A stretch of DNA of 64,000 nt from the NCBI GenBank assembly GCA_021824575.1, contig JAKAKJ010000050.1, positions 1-64,000 on the forward strand, read 5' to 3'. Positions 48,784-57,723 of the stretch are shown here, one piece after another. Position 1 is the first letter of the stretch; each line of letters opens with the position of its first letter. Position numbers and translations under genes: made by a program. Source of the stretch: Chloroflexota bacterium. Lineage in GTDB: Bacteria > Chloroflexota > Anaerolineae > Anaerolineales > Villigracilaceae. The notes under the pieces are model-generated. The model had not been told where the DNA came from. It saw only the letters and a list, made by a program, of their open reading frames with translations, and made no database searches.

Positions 48784-50001
48784 ATGCCTCACCCCCACAT
48801 TCGATTGACATTTTACCTGCCTGCATTCACTTTGCTGGCTTTTACTTTATTGACTTCCTGCGTCGCGGGGCCGGGACCCGGGGCGGCTCCCGCTATCGAA
48901 AACGCGTCCGCGCCCACACCTGGTATTTCATCATTCGCATCTGCGACAGTTTCGCCTGACCCCACCGCTTCCGCACAAAATCCTCCATTTGCAATTCCAC
49001 AAATCGCCACAGCCGCGCCTGGGATTGATCCGTTAACGGGACTGCCGCCCGCTGATCCGAGTTACCTTCAGCGGAGGCCGGTTGCGATCAAGGTTGCCAA
49101 TTATCCGCGTTATATTCGTCCGCAAGCCGGGTTGACGTACGCAGATGTCGTCTTCGAATATTACATCGAAGCTTTGCTGACGCGCTTCATTGCGGTTTAT
49201 TACGGCAACAATCCCAACATGGTCGGGCCGGTGCGCTCGGGACGTTATTTCGACGAACATGTTGTGCGGATGTATCACGCCTTCTATGTTTTTCAATATG
49301 CCGATCCGCGCGAGTTTCAATATTTTTACAGCGGCGATCTCAGGTCATTTCTCATGCTTCAAGGTTATGGCCCCTGCCCGCCGTTTTTCGACAGCCGCCG
49401 CCCGGTGGAGACATATAACAACGCATATTTCGATGTGACCAAATTAAACGATTGCGCCTTGCAGTTTCATCTGGATAATTCGCCGCAAAACATCCGCAGC
49501 GGATTTTTCAGTATGTCACTGCCGTCAGGCGGCTATCTTGTGGAGCGAATCTTCACGCATTACTCGGTGGATGACTACAATTATTGGCAATACGATCCGA
49601 TGACCCAGCGTTATCTGCGTTTTCAGGAAGCAGACGACACGCGCGATAATAAGCCGAAAACGTACGCGCCGCTGGTGGATTATTTGAACAATCAGCAGGT
49701 CAGTGCGGATAATGTCATTGTCCTGTTCGTATCACATACATTTCTGAACGCGGGCGAGCAGCAGGACGAGGTCTATCATATCAATCTGGTTGACTCCGGG
49801 CAGGCATTTGTCTTCCGCAACGGGCTTGCGTTTCCAGCACGCTGGTTTCGATCTGACATTGATCAGCCGCTGCTCATCACAAACCTGGATGGGACTCCGC
49901 TCTATCTAAAGCCCGGCCAGACGTTCTTTCAAATCATCGGCGTGACATCCACCGATTGGTCCGACGGCGCCGATTGGCATTTCGATTTCCATACGCCGTG
50001 A
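48784..50001 (+). CDS. DUF3048 (YerB-like) lipoprotein
   Basis: 405 residues. Lipoprotein signal with lipobox LTSC (Cys26), then a Pro/Ala/Thr linker and a DUF3048 domain: DPLTGLPPADPSYLQRRPVA, NYPRYIRPQAGLTYADVVFE, GPVRSGRYFDEHVVRM, and a C-terminal part with WHFDFH at the end. YerB relatives are exported proteins of unknown function. An earlier in-frame ATG is rejected, because TAGAAT at 48771-48776 would start the mRNA at this ATG. Confidence 0.88.
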   Translation: MPHPHIRLTFYLPAFTLLAFTLLTSCVAGPGPGAAPAIENASAPTPGISSFASATVSPDPTASAQNPPFAIPQIATAAPGIDPLTGLPPADPSYLQRRPVAIKVANYPRYIRPQAGLTYADVVFEYYIEALLTRFIAVYYGNNPNMVGPVRSGRYFDEHVVRMYHAFYVFQYADPREFQYFYSGDLRSFLMLQGYGPCPPFFDSRRPVETYNNAYFDVTKLNDCALQFHLDNSPQNIRSGFFSMSLPSGGYLVERIFTHYSVDDYNYWQYDPMTQRYLRFQEADDTRDNKPKTYAPLVDYLNNQQVSADNVIVLFVSHTFLNAGEQQDEVYHINLVDSGQAFVFRNGLAFPARWFRSDIDQPLLITNLDGTPLYLKPGQTFFQIIGVTSTDWSDGADWHFDFHTP

Positions 50002-50052
50002 GGTGTAAAATAAACCTGATGAAATTTGAATTCCATGAGTGGAGAGGTTGCT

Positions 50053-51540
50053 ATGGCTGAAAAAGATTTTCGTGTTGAAAAAGATTCGCTGGGAGAACTG
50101 CATGTTCCGGTTAAGGCTTTGTATGGCGTGCAGACTGAACGCGCGGTGGAGAATTTTCCGATCAGTGGATTGCGTCCGTGGCGGGCGTTTATCTGGTCGG
50201 TTGCAACGATCAAGCGCGCCGCGGCGGAGGTCAATTACGATCTCGGCTTGTTCAATGACCGCGAAGTGGACGGCAAGAAATTCACAGCCAAACAATTGTC
50301 AGAGGCGGTCATGAAAGCCGCGCAGGAAGTCATGGATGGCAAATGGGATTCGGAATTCATGGTTGATCCATTCCAGGCGGGGGCAGGCACAAGCCATAAC
50401 ATGAATGCCAATGAAGTGATTGCCAACCGCGCCACGCAAATCCTCGGCGGCGAACTTGGAAAATATTATGTTCATCCAAATGATCATGTCAACATGGCGC
50501 AATCCACAAATGATGTCATTCCCGCTTCGATTCGTCTGGGCGCGCTGTGGCGCTTGGATGAATTGCTGGCTTCGCTCAAGGGACTTCAATCCGCACTGGA
50601 AGTAAAGTCGCGCGAATTCGATGGCATCGTCAAATCGGGACGCACGCATCTTCAGGACGCTGTGCCGGTTCGACTCGGTCAGGAGTTTGGCGCGTATGCC
50701 AAGGCGGTTTCGCGCGAATCGGATCGCATCGCGCGTTCGGCGGAGGGGCTGAGGCGGCTTGGAATCGGCGGGACCGCTGTCGGGTCTGGATTGAACGCAC
50801 ACCCCGAATATCACAAGCGGATGATCAAAAAACTGTCCGAATTGACCGGCTTGAAATTATATGAGTCCGATAATTTATTCGAGTCCATGCAGTCCATGGC
50901 CGACACGGCGGATTTTTCCGCATCCATTCGCACATTGGCGTTGACATTGATTCGCATTGCCAATGATTTTCGTTTGTTGGCATCCGGACCATCCACCGGC
51001 CTCGATGAGATTCGTCTGCCCGCGGTTCAACCGGGTTCGAGCATCATGCCGGGCAAAGTCAATCCGGTGATGGCCGAAATGCTCGATATGGCGATGTTCC
51101 ATGTGATGGGTTGTGACACGACGATTGCGATGGCGGTGCAAGCCGGGCAGTTGGAATTGAATGTGATGATGCCGATCATTGCGCATAATTTATTTGAAAT
51201 GATGCAGGTGACTATCGGCGCGGTGAGCGCATTCACAGAGCGCGCGGTTAAAGGGTTGACGGCGAACCGGGAAAAGGCTGAAGGCTGGTTGTCGAAGAAT
51301 GCGATTGTGGTCACCGCGTTGAATCCGGTGATCGGATATTCACAGGGCGCGGCATTGGTAAAAGAAGCGCTTGCGAAGAACGCTTCGATCCGCGAACTTG
51401 CTGTTGAAAAGGCGAAGGCGGGCGCGCTCAAACACCGTGATGAAGATCGTCCTGTGACCGTTGATGAAATCAATGCTGCGCTTTCGGATTTGCGAAAACT
51501 CACCGAAGGTGGAATCGCCGGCGGCTCTGCTGGTGGATGA
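50053..51540 (+). CDS. Aspartate ammonia-lyase (fumarase/aspartase family)
   Basis: 495 residues, with the superfamily signature GSSIMPGKVNP at 328-338, QAGAGTSHNMNANEVIANRA at 109-128 and STNDVIPA at 151-158. The form QAGAGTS, where fumarases have QTGSGTQ, and the N-terminal LYGVQTERAVENFPISG favour aspartase (AspA) over FumC, although some sequences of this type are annotated as fumarase. It would make fumarate and ammonia from aspartate. ATG 50053 has a ggagagg ribosome site; the frame is open earlier without one. Confidence 0.82.
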   Translation: MAEKDFRVEKDSLGELHVPVKALYGVQTERAVENFPISGLRPWRAFIWSVATIKRAAAEVNYDLGLFNDREVDGKKFTAKQLSEAVMKAAQEVMDGKWDSEFMVDPFQAGAGTSHNMNANEVIANRATQILGGELGKYYVHPNDHVNMAQSTNDVIPASIRLGALWRLDELLASLKGLQSALEVKSREFDGIVKSGRTHLQDAVPVRLGQEFGAYAKAVSRESDRIARSAEGLRRLGIGGTAVGSGLNAHPEYHKRMIKKLSELTGLKLYESDNLFESMQSMADTADFSASIRTLALTLIRIANDFRLLASGPSTGLDEIRLPAVQPGSSIMPGKVNPVMAEMLDMAMFHVMGCDTTIAMAVQAGQLELNVMMPIIAHNLFEMMQVTIGAVSAFTERAVKGLTANREKAEGWLSKNAIVVTALNPVIGYSQGAALVKEALAKNASIRELAVEKAKAGALKHRDEDRPVTVDEINAALSDLRKLTEGGIAGGSAGG

Positions 51541-51551
51541 TTTCATTACAG

Positions 51552-51630
51552 AGCCACAAAGTACAGAGTCTTTCTCTGCAATCACGGAGAAGAACCTTTG
51601 TGAACTCTGTGCCCAAGCACTGCGTTCCAT
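51552..51630. repeat. Dispersed cacaaag/cacagag-type repeat
   Basis: Words cacaaagtacagag and ctttgtgaactctgtg form an imperfect inverted repeat in the gap between the aspartase gene and the zinc-ribbon gene. It belongs to the common class of word-like intergenic repeats in this genome. Confidence 0.35.
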
Positions 51631-51658
51631 CAGTGCTGTGGTGACATGAGGAGACGTT

Positions 51659-52183
51659 ATGTCCTTTGATCCAACTTTTCTCAGTAATTTGCTGCTCGTT
51701 CTGACGGCATTCGGCGGCGCGTTCCTTGCCGCGTTGTGGATCGCGTTGGTGATTTGGACATACCGCGACATCCGCGTCCGCGCGCGTGATCCGTTGGTGC
51801 ATATTCTTTCTGCTCTGCTGGTTGCAGTGTTGAATTTACCGGGCGTACTGGTTTATTTGATTTTGCGTCCGTCGAAAACATTGGAAGAAGAATACCAACA
51901 TACGCTGGAAGAAGAAGCCTTGCTCCAAGCGCTGGAGGATTTGCCAGTCTGCCCCGGCTGTGAACGCCGCGTCAAGGACGACTGGCAGGTTTGCCCGAAC
52001 TGCCATACCAAGCTCAAGAAGGCTTGCCATTCCTGCGGCAAGCTGATGGAATTGCCGTGGAATATTTGTCCGTATTGTGGAACGCCTGTCCCTGGCATGA
52101 GGCAGGAAGGCATGACGTCCATGGATGATGCTTTGCGCGATTTGAAAATTGGCGATTCCGAAGGTGAAGTAAAAGTCGAATAA
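51659..52183 (+). CDS. Membrane protein with double zinc ribbon
   Basis: 174 residues: two membrane helices (about 8-33 and 46-68), then a cytoplasmic C-terminal double zinc ribbon with CPGCERR, CPNCHTK, CHSCGK and CPYCG. Ends in an acidic tail (ALRDLKIGDSEGEVKVE). Similar membrane-zinc-ribbon proteins are common in Chloroflexota; partner unknown. gaggag ribosome site before ATG. A terminator follows. Confidence 0.8.
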   Translation: MSFDPTFLSNLLLVLTAFGGAFLAALWIALVIWTYRDIRVRARDPLVHILSALLVAVLNLPGVLVYLILRPSKTLEEEYQHTLEEEALLQALEDLPVCPGCERRVKDDWQVCPNCHTKLKKACHSCGKLMELPWNICPYCGTPVPGMRQEGMTSMDDALRDLKIGDSEGEVKVE

Positions 52184-52205
52184 ATAATCTTGCTGTTTCT
52201 TTCGT

Positions 52206-52256
52206 CTTTCTTCTTTCATCTTTTGTCTCAAGAAAGATGGAAGAAGAAAGATTTTT
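52206..52256 (+). terminator. Rho-independent terminator, pyrimidine/purine type
   Basis: ctttcttctttcatctt (52206-52222) and aagatggaagaagaaag (52234-52250) pair with one G-U; ATTTTT follows. The arms resemble those of 43860-43898. Confidence 0.7.
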
Positions 52257-52261
52257 AAACC

Positions 52262-53371
52262 ATGAAAATCGATTCCCTCACCCTTTATCATCTTCGGATG
52301 CCGTTGGTCGCGCCGTTCGAAACCTCGTTCGGGCGCGAAGTGGACCGCGAATGTGTCATCATCGCGATCCAATCCGATTTGCTGACAGGCTACGGCGAAT
52401 GTGTCGCAACGCGTGATCCCGGTTACAACTATGAGACGGCGATCACGGCCTGGCATATCATCAAGGATTTCATTGCTCCCCAGATTCTCGGCAAGGATAT
52501 TCGCGACGCGGTTGATTTTCAGCGTCGTGTCGCAGGCATCCGCGGGCATCACCTTGCAAAAGCCGGCGTCGAAATGGCGCTGTGGGATTTGACGGGCAAG
52601 CGCACTGGCAAATCCTTGCGTGATTTGCTCGGCGGAAAGCGCGAGCGAGTCTCGGTGGGGGTGTCTGTTGGTTTGCAGGAGTCGCCTGAAGCCCTGGCGC
52701 GAACCGTGACCGGCTATGTGGAAGGCGGCTATGCACGCGTCAAGATCAAAATCAAACCGGGTCGCGATGTTGGCGATGCATCCGCGGTCCGCAAGGCATT
52801 TCCGAATCTGCGCCTGCAGGTGGATGCGAACTCGGCCTATTCTTTGGAGTCTTCAAAAGCGCTCAAGCCGCTCGATGATTTGAATCTGCTGCTTATCGAA
52901 CAACCCTTGCATGAAGACGATATTTGGGACCACCATAAATTGCAGGAGCAATTCCGGACGCCCATCTGTCTTGATGAAAGCATCGAGACACCACGCCATG
53001 CGCGTTACGCACTGGAGATGAAAGCATGCCGCATCATCAACATCAAGGCGGGACGTGTGAGCGGACTGAGTCAGGCAGTGGAGATTCACGATTACTGCAG
53101 CGCGCGAAATGTCCCAGTGTGGTGCGGCGGCATGTTGGAAACGGGCATCGGCCGCGCGTCCAATTTGGCGTTGGCATCATTGCCCGGCTTTACCTTGCCC
53201 GGCGATATTTCTGCCTCGGATCGTTATTACAAACGCGATATTACGCGCGAGCGGTTTACGCTGAATAAAGACAGCACGATTGATGTGCCGCGCGGCATTG
53301 GTCTCGGTGTGACGATTGATGAAGAAGCTTTGGGTTCATTCACGCTGACGCGTCTCAAACTTAAGCCATAG
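52262..53371 (+). CDS. menC: o-Succinylbenzoate synthase / N-acylamino-acid racemase (enolase superfamily)
   Basis: 369 residues, MenC-type enolase superfamily: capping domain (LRMPLVAPFETSFG), catalytic lysines in YARVKIKIKPGRD, metal ligands in VDANSAY, LLIEQPL and LDESI, and the C-terminal GGMLETGIGRASNLALASLP with PGDISASDRYY. This subgroup (MenC/NSAR) makes o-succinylbenzoate for menaquinone or racemises N-succinylamino acids. No other menaquinone gene is near, so NSAR or a dual function is equally possible. ATG is 6 bases after a terminator T-run with no ribosome site seen. Confidence 0.85.
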   Translation: MKIDSLTLYHLRMPLVAPFETSFGREVDRECVIIAIQSDLLTGYGECVATRDPGYNYETAITAWHIIKDFIAPQILGKDIRDAVDFQRRVAGIRGHHLAKAGVEMALWDLTGKRTGKSLRDLLGGKRERVSVGVSVGLQESPEALARTVTGYVEGGYARVKIKIKPGRDVGDASAVRKAFPNLRLQVDANSAYSLESSKALKPLDDLNLLLIEQPLHEDDIWDHHKLQEQFRTPICLDESIETPRHARYALEMKACRIINIKAGRVSGLSQAVEIHDYCSARNVPVWCGGMLETGIGRASNLALASLPGFTLPGDISASDRYYKRDITRERFTLNKDSTIDVPRGIGLGVTIDEEALGSFTLTRLKLKP

Positions 53372-53376
53372 TCGCG

Positions 53377-53492
53377 TGGCATTGCGAGGAGTGGCACCAA
53401 CAACGCCACGACGAAGCAATCTCCTCACATATCAAACTATTCCTTGCACGAAAACATGAGATTGCCGCGCGCCTTCGGCGCTCGCAACGACA
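53377..53492. repeat. MITE-like palindromic repeat, copy E
   Basis: 116 bases, inverted termini tggcattgcgag (53377-53388) and ctcgcaacgaca (53481-53492), inner words gaagcaatctc and aacatgagattgccgcg shared with copies A and B. Lies between menC and capA. Confidence 0.7.
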
Positions 53493-53549
53493 TGAATGAA
53501 TTGATGTTAAGCCGGAATAAGTCTGTTTTGTTGTGTGTGTTTCTCCGGC

Positions 53550-53555
53550 TATAAT
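53550..53555 (+). promoter_or_regulatory. -10 box of a near-leaderless capA promoter
   Basis: TATAAT ending 8 bases before GTG 53564; no Shine-Dalgarno. Confidence 0.45.
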
Positions 53556-53563
53556 CTTCCCTT

Positions 53564-55309
53564 GTGAAGAAACTCATTCTGATTATTGCCGTCGTTCTAA
53601 CTGCCTGTGCACCACAGATTGTTGTGACTCCTAAGGTGTCGCAACCAATAGCTGAATCAATACCCACTGCTTCGCGAACATCAACGCCGATGCCTGCCGC
53701 GTTGTGGATCAGCCCAGCGGTGCCGGATCAACTTCGTCAAGCCGCGCAAAGTTGGAATATTCCGATGGCAACGAGTTCATCATCTGCATCCATCACATTG
53801 GATGTGTCACCGTCCACCATCAACGGTCAACGATCAACATGGATTTATGCTCTCGTCGCTCCATTTCCAACCGTAACGGATGGCGTGACATTAGATGAAC
53901 TCAAAGCCGCGTGGCATGGAAACTCTTCCACTGGGAGAGGGGTTTTGTGGATGACGGATTCAACTCTGGCAGCATTCACAGCACTTTGGGGCGCGCCCGC
54001 TAGCGGGTCCGTGAAAGTTGCGCCCTCCGATCAATTGATTGATGACGCGTGGAGGAATCTTCCATCGTGGGGAATCGTCCCGTTTGAATCGCTCGATCCA
54101 AAATGGAAAGTCTTGACCGTTGACGGTCAATCGCCGATTCATAAGGATTTTGATGCAAGTAAATATCCGCTGCAAATCACATTCGCTTTGCAATCCTCCC
54201 AACCCTTCAACCTTCAAACCTTCAGACTTCCTCCATCCAATCACGATGCGTCCAAATTGACCACGATCATCATGACCGGCACAACTTCATTGGTGAATGC
54301 GATTGCATATCAAATGGAAGTCAAGGGCATTGATTATCCCGCGCAGGATATCGGCGGCATTTTGCGTCAAGCGGACATCGTGCATGTGAGCAACAAGACT
54401 TCGTTTGCGCCGAATTGCCCGGCTCCAAATCCGGATGATCGGTGGCCGCGGTGCAGCGACCCGAAATATATTCAATTGTTTCTTGATAACAACATCAATG
54501 TCGTCGAGCTGACCGGCCCGCATATTTTGGATGATGGCGTCAATCCATTTTTGTTCACGCTCAATCTTTATAAGCAAAACAATATTCGATATTATGGCGG
54601 CGGAGCGAATCTGAATGAAGCGCGCCAACCGTTATTGATCACGAATCATGGCAACAAGATCGCGTTTATCGGATGCAACCAAGGCGAACCGCCTCAGCCG
54701 CTTGCTACGGATTATCAAGCCGGCGCGAATCCATGCGATTACAAACAACTTGCTGTGGAAATTGGTCAGGTGCGCGCACAAGGCTATCTGCCGATTGTCA
54801 CGTTCCAATACAAGGAAGGTTTCTCGCCGCAAGTGATGCCGTGGCAGTTGAATGACTTTCGCCAGGTCGCGGACGACGGCGCGGTCATTGTCAGCGGAAG
54901 CCAATCGCATGTGCCGCTTGAGATGGAATTTTATAAAGGTGCGTTCATCCATTACGGCTTGGGAAATTTCTTTTACGATCAAATGGGCAACCAGCCGCCC
55001 GACCCGACCCGACCTTATCTTCCGCCTTTACCTGCACAGCGTTGGGAATTCATTGATCGCCATGTGATTTATGATGGTCGTTACATTAGCACTGAACTGT
55101 TGACCGCCATGCTGGAAGATTACGCGCGTCCGCGCCCGATGACTCCCGATGAACGCGCCGCGTTTTTAACCGCTTACTTTGGCTACAGCGGATGGCTTCC
55201 GCTCATCCCGACGCCTGCGCCGGAGCAAACGCCGACGTTGTATCCTTTATTAAATTTTGATCTGTTGCCAACTCATACGCCGATTCCAAAAGTCACACCC
55301 ACGCCGTAG
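53564..55309 (+). CDS. CapA-family lipoprotein
   Basis: 581 residues with a GTG start. Signal peptide with lipobox LTAC (Cys15), about 200 residues of linker and domain, then the CapA/calcineurin-like fold: MTGTTSLVNAIAYQMEVKGI, DIVHVSNKTSFAPNC, GCNQGE, and the terminal motif VSGSQSHVPLEMEF with FIHYGLGNFFYDQ. CapA proteins occur in poly-gamma-glutamate systems, but no CapB/C genes are here, so the role is likely different. The middle of the gene contains three dispersed word repeats (53812-53842, 54117-54136, 54194-54231) read as peptide. A TP-rich tail ends the protein. Confidence 0.82.
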   Translation: MKKLILIIAVVLTACAPQIVVTPKVSQPIAESIPTASRTSTPMPAALWISPAVPDQLRQAAQSWNIPMATSSSSASITLDVSPSTINGQRSTWIYALVAPFPTVTDGVTLDELKAAWHGNSSTGRGVLWMTDSTLAAFTALWGAPASGSVKVAPSDQLIDDAWRNLPSWGIVPFESLDPKWKVLTVDGQSPIHKDFDASKYPLQITFALQSSQPFNLQTFRLPPSNHDASKLTTIIMTGTTSLVNAIAYQMEVKGIDYPAQDIGGILRQADIVHVSNKTSFAPNCPAPNPDDRWPRCSDPKYIQLFLDNNINVVELTGPHILDDGVNPFLFTLNLYKQNNIRYYGGGANLNEARQPLLITNHGNKIAFIGCNQGEPPQPLATDYQAGANPCDYKQLAVEIGQVRAQGYLPIVTFQYKEGFSPQVMPWQLNDFRQVADDGAVIVSGSQSHVPLEMEFYKGAFIHYGLGNFFYDQMGNQPPDPTRPYLPPLPAQRWEFIDRHVIYDGRYISTELLTAMLEDYARPRPMTPDERAAFLTAYFGYSGWLPLIPTPAPEQTPTLYPLLNFDLLPTHTPIPKVTPTP

Positions 55310-55334
55310 GTCATGTGAAAACGTAACCTGCTTA

Positions 55335-56111
55335 TTATCTTGTAATCGTCAGCGTATATCCGCCATCCACATGAATGGTTTGTCCAACGATCATCTTCGC
55401 GGCGGGCGTGCATAAGAAAGCAACAACTCCTGCAACATCTTCCAGCGAAACCAATTTCTTTGTCGGAACCGATTCGATAAATTTCTGCAAAATGGCTTCC
55501 TGTCCGCCCATGGATGCGAAGTGATGCAGCGCGTCCGTCTCGACTACGCCCGGCGACACCGCGTTGGCGATGATATTCTTCGGCGCCAACTCCACGCCGA
55601 GATAGCGCGTCAATGACTCGAGCGCGGCTTTGCTCGCACCGACCACGACATAATCCGGAATCACGCGTGATCCACCCGCGCTCGAAATGCTGACAATATA
55701 TCCGCCGCCGCGTTTTTCCATCAGCGGGACGGCACGTTGAGCGGCGAATAACAACGCACGCGCATTGATGTTCATCGTCCATTCCCAGCCTTTGGGTTTT
55801 TGCTCCAGTGCGGGACGGTTGTAACCTGATGCTGCGTTATGGATGAAAATATCCAATCCGCCAAATTCTTTTTCCACTTCGTCGAACAAATGATTTAAGT
55901 CGTCGAGATCGCCCACATCTGCTTTGACAAGCAATGCCCGGCGGCCCAACTTTTCGATTTCGCGTGCGGTTTCTTCGGCGGGTTCGCGGTTGCGGAAAAA
56001 GTTGATGATCACATCCGCGCCGCGTTGTGCAAAATGTAAAGCGATGGCGCGTCCGATGCCGCGGCCAGAACCGGTGACAAGAGCAAATTTGTTTTGAAAA
56101 GTGTTTTCCAT
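55335..56111 (-). CDS. fabL: Enoyl-ACP reductase, FabL type (short-chain dehydrogenase)
   Basis: 258 residues, classical SDR: TGSGRGIGRAIALHFAQRGA nucleotide loop, NAASG, catalytic Ser-Ser, and Tyr/Lys in PDYVVVGASKAALESLTRYL. The C-terminal part (NAVSPGVVETDALHHF, GQTIHVDGGYTL) resembles Bacillus FabL closely. It would reduce trans-2-enoyl-ACP in fatty-acid synthesis. A general SDR of other function cannot be excluded. Convergent with capA. Confidence 0.75.
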   Translation of the reverse strand: MENTFQNKFALVTGSGRGIGRAIALHFAQRGADVIINFFRNREPAEETAREIEKLGRRALLVKADVGDLDDLNHLFDEVEKEFGGLDIFIHNAASGYNRPALEQKPKGWEWTMNINARALLFAAQRAVPLMEKRGGGYIVSISSAGGSRVIPDYVVVGASKAALESLTRYLGVELAPKNIIANAVSPGVVETDALHHFASMGGQEAILQKFIESVPTKKLVSLEDVAGVVAFLCTPAAKMIVGQTIHVDGGYTLTITR

Positions 56112-56144
56112 TACCGATTTCCGAATCTCGAATAACGAATCCCT

Positions 56145-56330
56145 TCAATCAAAATAAATATTCAAATCCGAACAATCAAAGCGATTTCCACAGTTTGGGC
56201 AGGTCACTTTGCAATTCTTCTCGTGCATTTCGCATCCGCAGCGATCACAAATGAACTTGTGCTTTTCATTTTGCGTTTTACTTTTTACTTCTTCACTGCC
56301 AACTTCTTCGCTTTTTACTTCATCTTCCAT
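56145..56330 (-). CDS. Small zinc-ribbon protein
   Basis: 61 residues: charged N-terminus, then a zinc ribbon with CDRCGCEMHEKNC and CPNCGNRFDCSDL. Its start overlaps the DUF309 gene by 11 bases, so they are cotranslated. Function unknown; probably a nucleic-acid or protein-binding module. Confidence 0.7.
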   Translation of the reverse strand: MEDEVKSEEVGSEEVKSKTQNEKHKFICDRCGCEMHEKNCKVTCPNCGNRFDCSDLNIYFD

Positions 56331-56718
56331 CTCGATCTTCCTTCCAAATAACCGGCTTCAGCAAACCCCGATTGAATTCCGCGATCCGGCTTTCGCCCAA
56401 TCGTTTGACTTCCTCGATGGCTGCATCCAAATCGTTTCGCAGTCGCCCGACTTCCACGCCGCGGCAAGTTTCCGGCCATTGCTTGAGCCATCTCATGCTT
56501 CGTCCATAGACTTTGATCGCGCCCGGATAATTTCCGCGCGTGATATGCAAATATGTCACGCCCGCCTGCAAAATTCCTTGATATAACTCGCGAATTTTTC
56601 CTTTTTCGCCTTTCCATGCGGTTTCAAGCTCTTCATGTGCCTCGAAATATTTTCCCTCGTTGAAAAGAATCAACCCTTCACGCGCGTGCGGATGAAGTGC
56701 GCCATCGCATTCAGACAT
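56320..56718 (-). CDS. DUF309 family protein
   Basis: 132 residues with the DUF309 signature LFNEGKYFEAHEELETAWKG and LYQGILQAGVTYLHI. Helical, possibly metal-binding through His/Glu of EAHEELE; function unknown. First of a two-gene operon with the zinc-ribbon gene. Confidence 0.88.
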   Translation of the reverse strand: MSECDGALHPHAREGLILFNEGKYFEAHEELETAWKGEKGKIRELYQGILQAGVTYLHITRGNYPGAIKVYGRSMRWLKQWPETCRGVEVGRLRNDLDAAIEEVKRLGESRIAEFNRGLLKPVIWKEDRDGR

Positions 56719-56759
56719 GCGCGGCAGTATAACACGGGGAAGACAATACTCGATAATGG

Positions 56760-56822
56760 AAATTCGATCTTCGGCGCTCGAATAACAAATGCGGAATTAC
56801 GAATATCGAATTACGAGCATCG
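56760..56822. repeat. Dispersed attcgat/aattacgaat word repeat
   Basis: Composed of aattcgatc, gaattacgaat, atcgaattacg, the same vocabulary as the queA insert at 10687 and the tandem array at 61680. Intergenic, upstream of the DUF4129 gene. Confidence 0.45.
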
Positions 56823-56853
56823 GTTTTTCTTCGAGTGGTAAAATTTTATTACC

Positions 56854-57723
56854 ATGAACCGCAAGCGCTGGTTTTTGTTGGTTTCATTACTTGCCCTTAT
56901 CGCGCTGGCGGTGCTTGCCTCCAGCCTGCATGATGTCCAATTCGAGCCGGCGCGGCCTTTTTCGGTTCGCTTTTCCTCGTATCCGCTGGATATCCCCCTT
57001 CCAGCCAATGCAATAGCCGATATCCCTCTTTGGAAAATCCTGTTATTTTGGGCGGGCTTTCTTGGCATTCTTATTTTATTCTTCCTCATGCTTCCGCCTG
57101 ATCTCCGAAAGCGCCTCATTCGTCAGGCCATTAGTTTTGGGATTGGCATCCTGTTGTTACTCATTGCTCTTCATTACAAGCTTATTCAACTGCCAGCTTT
57201 TAATTTTGACGCTCAGGCTCCGCCCGCAGAATCACAAGCCACAAATTTAAATCCTGATTTCACCGCGCCAACGTTTCAACCGCCTGCCGTTGCGCCGTGG
57301 ATGATTTACCTCATCAGTTTTGGCGTGCTGTTGGCGCTTCTTGTCCTGGCGTGGGCTGGCTACCGTTATTGGGCGCGTTCCCGGCCCCGGCAGTCATCGC
57401 GGCTGAATGACTTTGCGGCGATTGCCCGCTCTTCACTGGACGATTTGGCCTCGGGGCGCGATTGGGAAGATGTGATCATCCAGTCGTATGCGCGGATGAG
57501 CGAAGTCGTCAGCGAGAAACGCGGATTGCGCCGGGCTGAAGCCATGACGCCGCGCGAGTTTGCGGAGCGACTGCAATTTGCCGGTCTGCCCACCGATGCG
57601 GTAGGGCGGCTGACGCGTTTGTTCGAGTCGGTTCGTTATGGAGCGCGCCAATCCGAACAGGCTGATATCAATGAGGCGGTGGCCTGTCTTAATTCCATTC
57701 TGCAGGCTTGCGGAGCCGCGTGA
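56854..57723 (+). CDS. DUF4129 membrane protein
   Basis: 289 residues: signal-like helix, one or two more membrane segments (about 50-72, 90-108 and 151-170), then a cytoplasmic DUF4129 domain (DWEDVIIQSYARMSEVVSEK, LRRAEAMTPREFAERLQFAG, RYGARQSEQADINEAVACL). DUF4129 proteins are found with MoxR ATPase and DUF58 genes, as here (56854-61079). tggTAAAAT ends 9 bases before the ATG, so nearly leaderless. First gene of the operon. Confidence 0.85.
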   Translation: MNRKRWFLLVSLLALIALAVLASSLHDVQFEPARPFSVRFSSYPLDIPLPANAIADIPLWKILLFWAGFLGILILFFLMLPPDLRKRLIRQAISFGIGILLLLIALHYKLIQLPAFNFDAQAPPAESQATNLNPDFTAPTFQPPAVAPWMIYLISFGVLLALLVLAWAGYRYWARSRPRQSSRLNDFAAIARSSLDDLASGRDWEDVIIQSYARMSEVVSEKRGLRRAEAMTPREFAERLQFAGLPTDAVGRLTRLFESVRYGARQSEQADINEAVACLNSILQACGAA

